Shown in pieces: positions 39,069 to 47,289 of a DNA stretch of 64,000 nucleotides. The DNA comes from Georgenia sp. SYP-B2076 (GTDB lineage: Bacteria; Actinomycetota; Actinomycetes; Actinomycetales; Actinomycetaceae), in NCBI RefSeq assembly GCF_003991205.1, contig NZ_RXOZ01000031.1:1-64000 (forward strand). The letters are read 5' to 3'. The notes under the pieces were generated by a model, which searched no databases, was not told where the DNA came from, and saw only the letters and a list, made by a program, of their open reading frames with translations. The number at the start of each line of letters is the position of its first letter. Positions within the stretch are counted from its first letter, which is position 1. The position numbers and the translations under genes are program-made.

Positions 39069-40568
39069 TCAGGTGCCGGTCGGCATGACGAAGCTGGCGC
39101 CCGCGCGGATGCCCGAGGGCCAGCGGGAGGTGACCGTCTTGGTCTTGGTGTAGAACCGGAAGCCGTCGGCGCCGTGCTGGTTGAGGTCACCGAAGCCGGA
39201 GGCCTTCCAGCCACCAAAGGTGTAGTAGGCGATCGGAACGGGTATGGGCACGTTGATGCCAACCATGCCGACATCCACCCGGGCGGCGAAGTCACGTGCG
39301 GAGTCGCCGTCGCGGGTGAAGATCGAGACGCCGTTACCGAAGGGGCTCTCGTCCAGGACCCGGAGTGCTTCGTCGTAGTCCCCGACCCGCACGACGCTCA
39401 GGACGGGGCCGAAGATCTCCTCCTTGTAGATCCGCATGTGCGGCTTGACGTTGTCGAACAGGGTGGCACCGACGAAGTAGCCGCCCTCGTAGCCGGTGAC
39501 ACTGACTCCACGGCCGTCGACAAGCAGGTCCGCACCTTCTTCGACGCCGACGCCGATGAGCGTCTCCACACGCTCCTTCGCCTCCCTGCTCACGAGGGGA
39601 CCGAAGTCGGCCTCCTCGTCGAAGCTGTGACCGAGCCGCAGGTTCGCAATCCGCTCGTTGAGCTTGCCCACGAGCGCATCGGCGGTCGCCGCACCCACGG
39701 GGACGGCCACCGAGATCGCCATGCAGCGTTCGCCGGCGGAGCCGAACGCGGCACCGATGAGGGCGTCGGCGGCCATGTCGAGATCGGCGTCGGGCATGAT
39801 GATGAGGTGGTTCTTGGCGCCGCCGAAACACTGCGCGCGCTTGCCGTGGGCCGCCGCGCCCGCGTAGATGCTCTGCGCGATCGGGGTGGAGCCTACGAAG
39901 CCGATCGCCTTGACCCGCGGGTCCTCGATGAGCACGTCGACGACCTCTTTGCCGCCGTTGACGACGTTGAAGACCCCCGGGGGCAGCCCCGCCTCGAGGA
40001 AGAGCTCGGCCAGCCGCAGCGGGACCGAGGGGTCGCGCTCGCTCGGCTTGAGGATGAAGGAGTTCCCGGCAGCCAGAGCCACGCCGGCCTTCCACAGGGG
40101 AATCATCGCCGGGAAGTTGAACGGCGTGATGCCGGCCACGACGCCGAGCGGCTGGCGCATCGAGTAGGTGTCTACGCCCCGGCCCACCTGGGTGCTGTAC
40201 TCCCCCTTGAGCAGGTGCGGGGCGCCGATTGCGACCTCCACCACGTCAAGGCCGCGCATGACGTCGCCCCGCGCGTCGGCGAGCGTCTTGCCGTGCTCAG
40301 CGGAGAGGGTCTGGGCGAGATTGTCCATGTCCTTGTGGACGAGGTCGACAAAGCGCATGAGCACCCGAGCGCGGACCTGCGCGTTCGTCTCCGCCCAGGC
40401 GCCCCACGCTTCCTCGGCAACGGTGATCGCGTGACGGGTCTCGTCGGCGGACGCGAGCGGTACGCGGCCCTGCACCCGTCCGGCACTGGGGTCGTAGACG
40501 TCCTGGAAGTTGCCGGACCCCCCGGCCACATGCTCGCCACCAATGAAGTGCGTCAGCTCATAAACCAT
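39069..40568 (-). CDS. mmsA: CoA-acylating methylmalonate-semialdehyde dehydrogenase
   Basis: A 499-residue ALDH. The catalytic Cys is Cys282 in GSAGERCMAIS, and FGGAKNHLIIMPDADL is diagnostic for the MmsA/IolA branch, which makes acetyl- or propionyl-CoA from malonate- or methylmalonate-semialdehyde without ATP. The start at MVYEL has GGAGGAG upstream; the longer frame has no support. It is a one-gene unit with promoter element C upstream and a nested hairpin downstream. In the pathway context it would convert a 3-oxoacid semialdehyde to a CoA ester entering central metabolism. Confidence 0.94.
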   Translation of the reverse strand: MVYELTHFIGGEHVAGGSGNFQDVYDPSAGRVQGRVPLASADETRHAITVAEEAWGAWAETNAQVRARVLMRFVDLVHKDMDNLAQTLSAEHGKTLADARGDVMRGLDVVEVAIGAPHLLKGEYSTQVGRGVDTYSMRQPLGVVAGITPFNFPAMIPLWKAGVALAAGNSFILKPSERDPSVPLRLAELFLEAGLPPGVFNVVNGGKEVVDVLIEDPRVKAIGFVGSTPIAQSIYAGAAAHGKRAQCFGGAKNHLIIMPDADLDMAADALIGAAFGSAGERCMAISVAVPVGAATADALVGKLNERIANLRLGHSFDEEADFGPLVSREAKERVETLIGVGVEEGADLLVDGRGVSVTGYEGGYFVGATLFDNVKPHMRIYKEEIFGPVLSVVRVGDYDEALRVLDESPFGNGVSIFTRDGDSARDFAARVDVGMVGINVPIPVPIAYYTFGGWKASGFGDLNQHGADGFRFYTKTKTVTSRWPSGIRAGASFVMPTGT

Positions 40569-40642
40569 CCGTGCTCCTCCAGCTGCGTCATTGCAGGCGG
40601 CGGCGGGTCCGCCACACGTTGCAGTCCATGCCTCGTGGTTCG

Positions 40643-40683
40643 GACCGTACCGCACCACACCCTGCGCTTCAACCTATTCAATC
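40643..40683 (-). promoter_or_regulatory. Promoter element C (upstream of mmsA)
   Basis: On the minus strand ATTGAATAGGTTGAAG, two TTGAA half-sites nine bases apart, then 17 bases, then TACGGT within GGTACGGTC. The start codon is about 75 bases downstream of this -10. Confidence 0.6.
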
Positions 40684-40772
40684 GTGTCATTAACGTCCTC
40701 GTCGGCACCCCAACTGCCGGCGGGCTAGACCAGGAGCGAGGGGAGCATCCCAATCCATGGCGCGCAACGGAC

Positions 40773-41744
40773 TCACCTCCCGATGAGACCTTCAATGTCG
40801 GGCGGGTTCTTGATCATCTTGTCGCTGTACATCAGTTCACCGAGGGCCGTCAGGCGTTCCAGCGGCATCTCGGGGTTGAACTGCTCCAGCACGATTCTCT
40901 TCAGAATGCCCGGATCGATGTCGACCACCTCCGCGGCACCCTCGCGCACCGCCTCCGGACTCTCATTCGCGAACGCTGCAGATTCCCTGATCGCAGCTGC
41001 CATCGCCTCGACCAGATCCGGATCGGACTCCGCCAACTCGGTCGACGTGAAGAACAGCTGTGACGGGTGACCCGGCACCGACTCATCGGACGGATACGTG
41101 ACGACATGCGCTCCGGCGTCCTCCAGGAGCGTGCCAAAGGGTTCGGGCACCCACGCGGCGTCGATGTTCCGTTGCTCGAGGGCGGCCTGCATCTCCGGGA
41201 AGGGCAGCTCCACGAACTCCACGGCGTCTGGATCGCCCCCGTTCGAACGGACCGCTTCGCGTATCGTCAGATCACCCATCCCGTTCAAGGTGTTGACGGC
41301 GACCCGTTTGCCTTGCAGGTCTGCGGCAGTCGTGATGCCGGGATCCAGCGCCCTGACCACGTTGACGTTCGATCCTTCTTCCAGGGCGGAGGTCCAACCA
41401 GCGATGGCCCGGACTTCTAGTCCCTGGTCCCGCGCCTGAAGCAGCGAAACCGGAGTGGCTGTCGCGAACTGGATGTGTCCGGCGACCACGCTCGGCAGCA
41501 GAGCGGCACCGCCGGTGCCGGTCTCAAACTTCAGCTCAATCCCATGCTTCTCAAAGAAGCCCTGCTCCATGCCGGCGCGGATTGCGCCCGCGGTGGCGAT
41601 CGGCGCCATGCCCACGGTGACTGTCCGGACTTCGCCGTCCTCCCCGCCCGCCTCCTCGCCGCTTGCATTCCCATCTCCGCAAGCGCCGAGAACGAGAGCG
41701 GCGGCCAGGGCGAGCACGCCCAGGCGCATGTTCGTATGGCTCAT
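40773..41744 (-). CDS. NMT1/SsuA-type ABC substrate-binding lipoprotein
   Basis: A 323-residue exported lipoprotein: signal peptide with lipobox VLGAC (Cys22), then an NMT1/THI5-like domain (VTVGMAPIATAGAIRAGMEQG, KHGIELKFETGTGGAALLPS, VPEPFGTLLEDAGA) as in nitrate/sulfonate/taurine and pyrimidine-precursor importers. No matching permease or ATPase gene of that class is in the window, so it is either an orphan, works with distant subunits, or serves as a sensor. It is a single-gene unit with promoter element D upstream. The ligand is probably a small organic anion or amide. Confidence 0.88.
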   Translation of the reverse strand: MSHTNMRLGVLALAAALVLGACGDGNASGEEAGGEDGEVRTVTVGMAPIATAGAIRAGMEQGFFEKHGIELKFETGTGGAALLPSVVAGHIQFATATPVSLLQARDQGLEVRAIAGWTSALEEGSNVNVVRALDPGITTAADLQGKRVAVNTLNGMGDLTIREAVRSNGGDPDAVEFVELPFPEMQAALEQRNIDAAWVPEPFGTLLEDAGAHVVTYPSDESVPGHPSQLFFTSTELAESDPDLVEAMAAAIRESAAFANESPEAVREGAAEVVDIDPGILKRIVLEQFNPEMPLERLTALGELMYSDKMIKNPPDIEGLIGR

Positions 41745-41863
41745 GTCTTGACCTCTCAGTTTCCGAGTAGACGGTCATGTTGCGAGGGCGTCAAAGATTC
41801 GGTGCTGAGCGCCCGGCTCGCGATCCATGCCTCGTTGCGATGGAATCCATGCCGGCTCGCCCA

Positions 41864-41903
41864 GACGCTACCGCGCCGCCCTGCGCAGTTCAATAGGTTC
41901 AAC
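41864..41903 (-). promoter_or_regulatory. Promoter element D (upstream of the binding-protein gene)
   Basis: On the minus strand GTTGAACCTATTGAAC gives two TTGAAC half-sites nine bases apart, then 17 bases, then TAGCGT in GGTAGCGTC. The rest of the 318-base gap (41745-42062) shows no convincing gene; a CTG-run near 41985-41997 makes a short Leu-rich frame that I do not recognise. Confidence 0.6.
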
Positions 41904-42062
41904 GTTCTCAACTCGCCGCGTCAGCATCAGGTTGGCGCCCAGGTTGCGACTGTCGACCACGGCGGGCCCGCACACCCAGGACGCCGAGCCGCTGCTGCTG
42001 CTGCTGATCACGCTCGTGCGCGACCCCGGGTGGCGACCTAGGGCCGTTGCCGGAGCGGCGGG

Positions 42063-43793
42063 TCAGAACCAGCGGTGGCCGGGGGCCAGACCGAGCCGGC
42101 GCACCACCGAGCTGTCGGCACTCACCGGCCGGCCGGCCACGAACGTCGCGACCGAGCGCGTGGCGTGGAGTTCTCGAGCGTCACAGTCGAGCGGGTTGCG
42201 GTCGAGGAGTGCCATGTCCGCCTGGTAGCCGCGCCGGAGGACCCCGCGAGTATCGGTATCGCCGGTCAGGCGCGCACCGTTGGTCGTGATCAGGCCGAGC
42301 GCCTCGTGACGGGTGAGCGCCTGCTCCGGCGCGACAACGTTGCCGAGGTCGTCCTCCCGGGTCACGACGTGTTCCACGCTCTCCCACAGCGAGATCGGCC
42401 GATTGTCCGACCCCAGGACCACAGGCACGCCGGCGGCCATGAGCGACCGGACGGGGACGATGTCCTTCTCGCGGGTCGTGCCGACGAGTGCGCGTGTGTA
42501 CACACCGCGATGGAGGTGGTGCCCGGTGACCGTCGTCATGAACAGGCCCAGTTCGGCCGCGTTGTCGATCTGCTGCGCACTCAGCGTCGCCTGATGACCG
42601 AGGGTCCACCGCAGCCCGTCGATCGGGCTCGCTCGGTGGACCCGCGCCATGACGTCCAGCAGGTTGGCCGCGATGCCCGAGACCCGTATTCCAGCGCGAG
42701 CACAGGCAAGCAGGGTCGCTTCGAGTCGCGCAGCCGGCACGACCGCTCCGGCGGAGAATCCCGCCCATCCGGTTCGCGGGTGGTCCGATGCCACCAGCTC
42801 GTAGCGGAGCGGGTCGTCGGTCGCTTCGACGAAGATCCCGTCGACCCTGGCGAAGGGACCGGCGTGACGGTCGAGCCGGTCACGCCATCCTTCGAGCGTC
42901 GTGGAGAGGTCCGCGATCTCTGGCCAGAACGGGCTCAGCTGCAGATGCGCACGCAGCGGCGCAGGGGTGCCGTAGGCGTCCGCGTAGGCGTCCAGCACCT
43001 CACCCGCGATGCCGTGCCCCTCGAAGAAGGCCGTCGTGCCGTAGGACGCGTACCTCCCGAACGCGCGTCCGATCGCCGCCGTGCGCTGCTGGCGGCTGAA
43101 CCCAGGGGCCGCTCGGAGCAACGTGTGCTCCACCATGGCCTGCTGACCCGTTTCGACGAACATGCCGGTGGGCTCGCCCCGCTCGTCCCTGACGATCGTC
43201 AGATCCTCGTGCGGAGAGACGGTGCTGGCAGTAATCCCTCCGGCGGCCAGCGCCAAGGAGTTCGCGAAGGAGATCTTCTTGGCGGCCATGTTCCAGAACC
43301 CCCAGATGGGGCGGATGAACACAGGGTTGTCGCGGCTCACGGAGTCCAGGTCGTACCGGTCGGGCAGCCACCCCCCGCTCAATGGTCGATCAGCGTCCGG
43401 GTAGCGGGGTGGCGTGCCGAGAGGCCTCGTGACGACCCAGTCTCCGGGGTGGCGCTGCGCCACCGCCTCGGCGATGACGTCGAGCACGTCTCGGCGACTC
43501 CTCGCCCCGGCGAAGCCGGGTAGATCGTCCCCCAGCGTCTCCCGGTCGAGGTGCGCGTGCCCATCGGTGAGTCCGGGCAGGAGTGCGCGGCCGCCAGCCT
43601 CGATGGAGGGCACGTCCGAGAGGTCGGACGGCATGGCCGAGGAGCTGGCGAACACGCCGTCGATGATCCCGTCGCGAACCAGCACGGCCGCGCCTGGGAC
43701 CTGCTCCGGAAGCTCATCGTCCATCGAGATGAGCGCCGCGTTCTTCACCACGAACGTGCGGGGGAAGTCGTCCACGCGGTCAGCCGACAACAT
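42063..43793 (-). CDS. Amidohydrolase family 3 (YtcJ-like)
   Basis: A 576-residue metal-dependent hydrolase with His79-x-His81 (LTDGHAHLDR), a long TIM barrel (SIDGLRWTLGHQATLS, VTGHHLHRGVY, VVLGSDNRPISLWESV) and the closing VLRRGYQADMALLDRNPLD. It is only distantly related to the copies at 33653 and 53956. Single-gene unit; element E lies about 45-75 bases upstream. The probable reaction is hydrolysis of an amide, formamide or ring C-N bond. Confidence 0.9.
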   Translation of the reverse strand: MLSADRVDDFPRTFVVKNAALISMDDELPEQVPGAAVLVRDGIIDGVFASSSAMPSDLSDVPSIEAGGRALLPGLTDGHAHLDRETLGDDLPGFAGARSRRDVLDVIAEAVAQRHPGDWVVTRPLGTPPRYPDADRPLSGGWLPDRYDLDSVSRDNPVFIRPIWGFWNMAAKKISFANSLALAAGGITASTVSPHEDLTIVRDERGEPTGMFVETGQQAMVEHTLLRAAPGFSRQQRTAAIGRAFGRYASYGTTAFFEGHGIAGEVLDAYADAYGTPAPLRAHLQLSPFWPEIADLSTTLEGWRDRLDRHAGPFARVDGIFVEATDDPLRYELVASDHPRTGWAGFSAGAVVPAARLEATLLACARAGIRVSGIAANLLDVMARVHRASPIDGLRWTLGHQATLSAQQIDNAAELGLFMTTVTGHHLHRGVYTRALVGTTREKDIVPVRSLMAAGVPVVLGSDNRPISLWESVEHVVTREDDLGNVVAPEQALTRHEALGLITTNGARLTGDTDTRGVLRRGYQADMALLDRNPLDCDARELHATRSVATFVAGRPVSADSSVVRRLGLAPGHRWF

Positions 43794-43837
43794 GACTCCT
43801 CCCTGCCTTCGCGATGAAGGTCTTGGCGTCGTTCGCC

Positions 43838-43866
43838 GACGCTACCAGCCTCAAACCTATTTATTA
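43838..43866 (-). promoter_or_regulatory. Promoter element E (upstream of the 42063 amidohydrolase)
   Basis: On the minus strand AATAAATAGGTTTGAG followed by GGTAGCGTC. The last word matches elements B and D exactly, and AATAGGTT also occurs in the complement of D. The half-site spacing to the -10 word differs (5 bases), so this is a weaker member. Confidence 0.4.
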
Positions 43867-43935
43867 GACGCATATTGTCCGGAGGGGCGTCGCGTTGCGG
43901 CGTCTCGGAGGGTCCGGGCAGCACCATCGCCGCGA

Positions 43936-43945
43936 CCCCCCCCCC
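43936..43945. repeat. Run of ten C between divergent genes
   Basis: A homopolymer of ten C lies 65 bases upstream of the GntR gene. Such a tract can vary in length by slippage, and it could affect promoter spacing or be a sequencing weak point. Confidence 0.8.
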
Positions 43946-43997
43946 GCCGGTCTCGACGTGACTGCCGATGGACCAGGCGCGTTGAGGCCTAACAGAC

Positions 43998-44003
43998 TAT
44001 GAT
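43998..44003 (+). promoter_or_regulatory. -10 box giving a probably leaderless GntR mRNA
   Basis: TATGAT, a near-consensus -10 hexamer, ends six bases before the ATG at 44010. Transcription would then start at or next to the start codon, and no Shine-Dalgarno sequence is present. Leaderless mRNAs are common in actinobacteria. Confidence 0.5.
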
Positions 44004-44009
44004 CAATCT

Positions 44010-44717
44010 ATGTCATTGGAGCTTGTGGTATCCCGTTCCCTCGCCGCTGAGGTGGCAGATCGCATCGCCCGCCGCATCGAGGGCCTCGAACCACACACGC
44101 GGTTGGGCACCAAGGGCGAACTCCGGAAACAGTACGGGGTAGCGGCAGCAACCCTGAACGAAGCGCTCCAGGTGCTCCAGGCCGATGGCCTCGTGACCAT
44201 GAAGACGGGCCCCAACGGCGGGGTGTTCAGCGCACAACCGGATCCATTCCTGCGTATCGGGCAAGCAATGGTGAAGATCCGGGGCGACGCCACGACCGTT
44301 GCGGACGCCATCGCCGTCCGTGAGGCCCTCGAGCCCCTGGCCGTGCTGGACGCCAGTCAACACCGCACCCAGTCGGACCTCGAGCGACTCGCGCAGGCCA
44401 TGGACGGCATGCACCGCACGATTCGGGAGGACCTGGCGTTCGCCCATGCCACCTGGGACTTCCACCGCGGCATCTACGCATCCGTACGCAACGAGATCCT
44501 CAAGTCCACGACGCTGGGACTACTGGAGCTCATCGCGAACAACGTCGACTCGGTACGCGCGAAGACCGTCGCTCAGAAGATCGAACGCATCCGCGTCCAT
44601 CAGGCGCTCGTGGACGCCATCGAGTCGCAGGACCCACGCGCCTGCGCAGCTGCGTCGGTCGGGCACGCCAACGAGGGCGGCCACGCCGAGGTGATCGCCC
44701 ACTTGCTGGCCACCTGA
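44010..44717 (+). CDS. GntR family regulator (FCD/FadR-like)
   Basis: A 235-residue regulator with a winged-helix N-terminus (SLAAEVADRIARRIEGL, LGTKGELRKQYGVAAATLNEALQVLQADGLV) and a helical FCD effector domain (VREALEPLAVLDASQH, HATWDFHRGIYASVRNEIL, HQALVDAIESQDPRACA). It is the only intact regulator inside the 30.6-59.4 kb catabolic genes and is divergent from an amidohydrolase gene, so it is the best candidate to act at promoter elements A-G. This is inference; no known FCD operator matches TTGAA half-sites exactly. Confidence 0.9.
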   Translation: MSLELVVSRSLAAEVADRIARRIEGLEPHTRLGTKGELRKQYGVAAATLNEALQVLQADGLVTMKTGPNGGVFSAQPDPFLRIGQAMVKIRGDATTVADAIAVREALEPLAVLDASQHRTQSDLERLAQAMDGMHRTIREDLAFAHATWDFHRGIYASVRNEILKSTTLGLLELIANNVDSVRAKTVAQKIERIRVHQALVDAIESQDPRACAAASVGHANEGGHAEVIAHLLAT

Positions 44718-44792
44718 CAGGCCTTGCAGCCACTTCCGCCCCCGTGAGCTCTTCCCGCAGGGCGATGGCCGGGACATGCGCGAGCGGAAGCT

Positions 44793-45566
44793 TCAGAGGC
44801 ACCCGCGGGTGCGTAGCGCGCGCGCACCGAGCTGCACCGCGGTGAACAGCAGCAGAACCGCGAAGAGGATGGCGCCCAGCTGCGGGGGCACCGTCGTGGC
44901 AACGGCCACGCCGGCGAGCGAGGCCGGCACTGCGAGCAGTCCCAGGATCACTGCCGCACGGACATCGCTGTTCCCACGTCGTACGTTCGCGACCGTGCCG
45001 GTGACCGAGATCGGGATCATCATGAGGAGCGAGGTGCCCTTCGCAACAAGGTCACCCATGCCGAAGAGCACGATGAGCACCGGCACGACGATCACTCCCC
45101 CGCCGACACCGAGCAGTCCGGACAGGACTCCGGTGAGGAGCCCCAGCCCGGCCAACGCCAACACCGAGGCGATGCCGAGCTCGATCTCCGCACCGCGATC
45201 CGGTACGGATAGCGCCATACGAGCCGCCATCAGCACGAGGAAGGCGACGAAGATCCACCGCAGGACGCGCTGAGGGATGCGGTGCAACAGCCACGCACCG
45301 ACGAATGAACCCCCGACAGCACCGCCGGCAACGCAGATCGCCGCGATCAAGTCGATCTCCCCCCGCACCGCGTATCCGGCCGCTCCCGCGATCGCCGTCG
45401 GCAGGATCGCGGTGAGAGAGGTGCCGCTTGCTCGTCGCTGATCGAAGTGCGCCAGCATGATCAGCAGGGGCACGATGAGCACGCCTCCGCCCACACCGAA
45501 CAACCCTGAGAAGAACCCTGCGACCACCCCGATGATCGCGAGACGCCACCATGCCGTCGGACGCAT
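44793..45566 (-). CDS. TauE/SafE family membrane transporter
   Basis: A 257-residue protein with about eight helices and the two internal repeats typical of this family (VVAGFFSGLFGVGGGVLIVP near the N-terminus and VLSGLLGVGGGVIVVPVL in the middle). Members export sulfite, sulfoacetate or other organic anions, or import some. The start at MRPTAWW is where homology begins; upstream sequence in the frame is unrelated. It is the last gene on the strand after FAH hydrolase, DoxX and the dioxygenase, but a 244-base gap separates it from them, so it may have its own promoter. Confidence 0.9.
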   Translation of the reverse strand: MRPTAWWRLAIIGVVAGFFSGLFGVGGGVLIVPLLIMLAHFDQRRASGTSLTAILPTAIAGAAGYAVRGEIDLIAAICVAGGAVGGSFVGAWLLHRIPQRVLRWIFVAFLVLMAARMALSVPDRGAEIELGIASVLALAGLGLLTGVLSGLLGVGGGVIVVPVLIVLFGMGDLVAKGTSLLMMIPISVTGTVANVRRGNSDVRAAVILGLLAVPASLAGVAVATTVPPQLGAILFAVLLLFTAVQLGARALRTRGCL

Positions 45567-45585
45567 CACCGGTGAGCCCCCAGGG

Positions 45586-45669
45586 GAGCGCCCTGGACCT
45601 TGCCGCGAGCGCTGCTCCCGCGTCGACCTGGATGAACTTCGCACCTGTGATCCACCGTACCTTTCCCGA
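45586..45669 (-). pseudogene. Possible relic of a short-chain dehydrogenase end
   Basis: In the gap between the TauE and FAH genes one minus-strand frame reads VRWITGAKFIQVDAGAALAA. W/YITG followed by VDGG near the C-terminus is typical of SDR enzymes. Nothing of the N-terminal part is visible. Low-confidence observation. Confidence 0.25.
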
Positions 45670-45810
45670 TCGTGACGGTTGCGTCCGGCGCGCGTGATCG
45701 CTCCTGCGTGAGGCGGAATGCGACGCCGTCGTCGATGGGATTCGGACGCCGGCAACAGACACGAGGCGTGCGGCGGAGGCGCGCCGACGCGGCGGCGACC
45801 ATTCGACGTC

Positions 45811-46647
45811 CTATCGGTCGAGGTCCTCGCGCGCGACGATGGGGGTGCGGAGCATCCCAAGTGAGGAGATCTCGGTCTCCACGACATCCCCGGGCTTGAG
45901 GTAACGGGGAGGTGTTTGCCCGAGGCCGACCCCGCCGGGCGTGCCGGTGGCGATGACGTCTCCAGGCAGCAGGGTCACGGTGTCGGTGATGTAGACGATG
46001 ATGTCCTCGATCTTGTGGATGAGGTCCCGGGTGTTGGCCCGCTGCATCACCTCGCCGTTGACCCGGGTCTGAACCTCGAGGTCGTAGACGTCACCAATCT
46101 CGTTCGGTCGGAACAGCGCCGGGCCGATGGGCCCGCTCCGGTCGGCGTTCTTGCCCAAGGTGAACTGAGGGGTGGCGAGCTGCTTGTTCCGGGCGCTCAG
46201 GTCGTTGAACACGCAGTAGCCCATGACGTGGTCGAGCGCGGTCTCCTTATCGGCCAACCACACGGTGTCCTTGATGACCACGGCCAGCTCGACTTCCCAG
46301 TCCAGCCCCTCCTCGCGCGGCGGCACCGGCACCGGCGTGCCGTCCGTCACCAGGCTCTGCTGCCACCGGCCGAAGACCATGGGGAACTTCGGGATGTCGA
46401 AGCCGGTCGCGTCCCTGGCTTCGTCCGCGTGCGAGTGGTAGTTGATCCCGACGCAGAAGATGCGCGACGTCTCGGGGACGAAGGGCACCTCGGTCAGCTC
46501 GGCGCGTGCGAGACCTCCGTTCTCCCGAACCGCCGTCGTTGCCCGTCCCGAGTAGAAGTCGGTGACCGACCCCACCGGGTAGACGCGGTCCTCCTCGAGC
46601 TCGCCGATGAACCTGACATCATTCTGTTGGTAGCCGATCAGGGGCAT
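45811..46647 (-). CDS. Fumarylacetoacetate hydrolase family protein
   Basis: A 278-residue FAH-fold enzyme. The N-terminal cap is followed by the core (IFCVGINYHSHADEA, DWEVELAVVI with the metal-binding Glu residues, MGYCVFNDLSARN, LLPGDVIATGTPGGVG). Members cleave C-C bonds or isomerise/decarboxylate acylpyruvates and ring-cleavage products of aromatics. The start at MPLIGY (46647) is preferred, with GGAG six bases upstream; another ATG is 18 bases earlier. It follows DoxX and the extradiol-type dioxygenase in one direction, so it probably acts on that enzyme's product. Confidence 0.92.
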   Translation of the reverse strand: MPLIGYQQNDVRFIGELEEDRVYPVGSVTDFYSGRATTAVRENGGLARAELTEVPFVPETSRIFCVGINYHSHADEARDATGFDIPKFPMVFGRWQQSLVTDGTPVPVPPREEGLDWEVELAVVIKDTVWLADKETALDHVMGYCVFNDLSARNKQLATPQFTLGKNADRSGPIGPALFRPNEIGDVYDLEVQTRVNGEVMQRANTRDLIHKIEDIIVYITDTVTLLPGDVIATGTPGGVGLGQTPPRYLKPGDVVETEISSLGMLRTPIVAREDLDR

Positions 46648-46733
46648 TCCAGTCTCCGTTCTCATTGTGTGCGGGGAAGTGTCACGCCCCGGGGACCGCT
46701 CGCTGCGGTGTTGTGCGTCAGTGGGCTACGGCC

Positions 46734-46752
46734 GCGGCACCACGTGTGCCGC
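46734..46752 (-). terminator. Small hairpin after the DoxX gene
   Basis: A 7-bp perfect stem (GCGGCAC / GTGCCGC) with a 5-base loop, just past the stop at 46759. It could attenuate transcription between DoxX and the FAH gene. Confidence 0.4.
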
Positions 46753-46758
46753 TCGGCC

Positions 46759-47283
46759 TCAGGACGCGCCGGCCACCGCCCTACGGGTTCGGACGAGCGG
46801 GGGGAGGGCGGCGAGAAGGCCGACGACGACGGCCGCGAGCCCCGCCAGCACCGGGCGGCCAGACCACGGCAGCTCGTACTGCGCGTCGAGCGCTATGGCT
46901 CCTGGGCCCGTGAAGGCGATCGTCGCAAGCACCAGGGCGATGAAGTGGGGATACTCCCCGCCACCAGCCGCGTTCCAGAACTTGCCGCTGGCGGTGATGA
47001 GGGAGCCGCCGGCCACCACCATCGTCCCGAGGCCGATTGCAACGCCGAGAGGGACCAGGAATCCCAGCAAGAGGCTGACCGCTGCGGCCATCTCGCACAT
47101 GGCGGCCAGGTAGACCATCCGCCGACCGGGCCGTTGGCCCAGCTTCTCGAACAGCGCAGCGGACGCCTCGAGACCTGCACCGGAGAACCAGCCGAGAAGC
47201 TTTTGGGTGGAGTGAGCGAACAGGATGAAGGCCAACCCGATGCGGATAACCAGCAGTCCCAGATCAACCGATGTGCTGTCCAT
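46759..47283 (-). CDS. DoxX family membrane protein
   Basis: A 174-residue protein with four hydrophobic helices. GLLVIRIGLAFILFAHSTQKLLG at the N-terminus, FEKLG-RPG-MVYLAAMCE and YPHFIALVLATIAFTGPGA are typical of DoxX/DoxD-like proteins, some of which associate with oxidases or thiosulfate metabolism. It starts six bases after the dioxygenase stop, so the two are co-transcribed. It may serve in electron transfer or membrane redox linked to the oxidative step; this is not established. Confidence 0.88.
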   Translation of the reverse strand: MDSTSVDLGLLVIRIGLAFILFAHSTQKLLGWFSGAGLEASAALFEKLGQRPGRRMVYLAAMCEMAAAVSLLLGFLVPLGVAIGLGTMVVAGGSLITASGKFWNAAGGGEYPHFIALVLATIAFTGPGAIALDAQYELPWSGRPVLAGLAAVVVGLLAALPPLVRTRRAVAGAS

Positions 47284-47289
47284 GGTGCC

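Noticed and set aside
41905-42062. Leu-rich plus-strand frame with a CTG run as a possible gene fragment
   Set aside because: No start signal, no recognised motif and no continuation on either side.
44799-44812. Perfect palindrome GCACCCGCGGGTGC
   Set aside because: It is inside the last codons of the TauE gene, and its GC content makes such palindromes expected by chance; it is not placed like a terminator.
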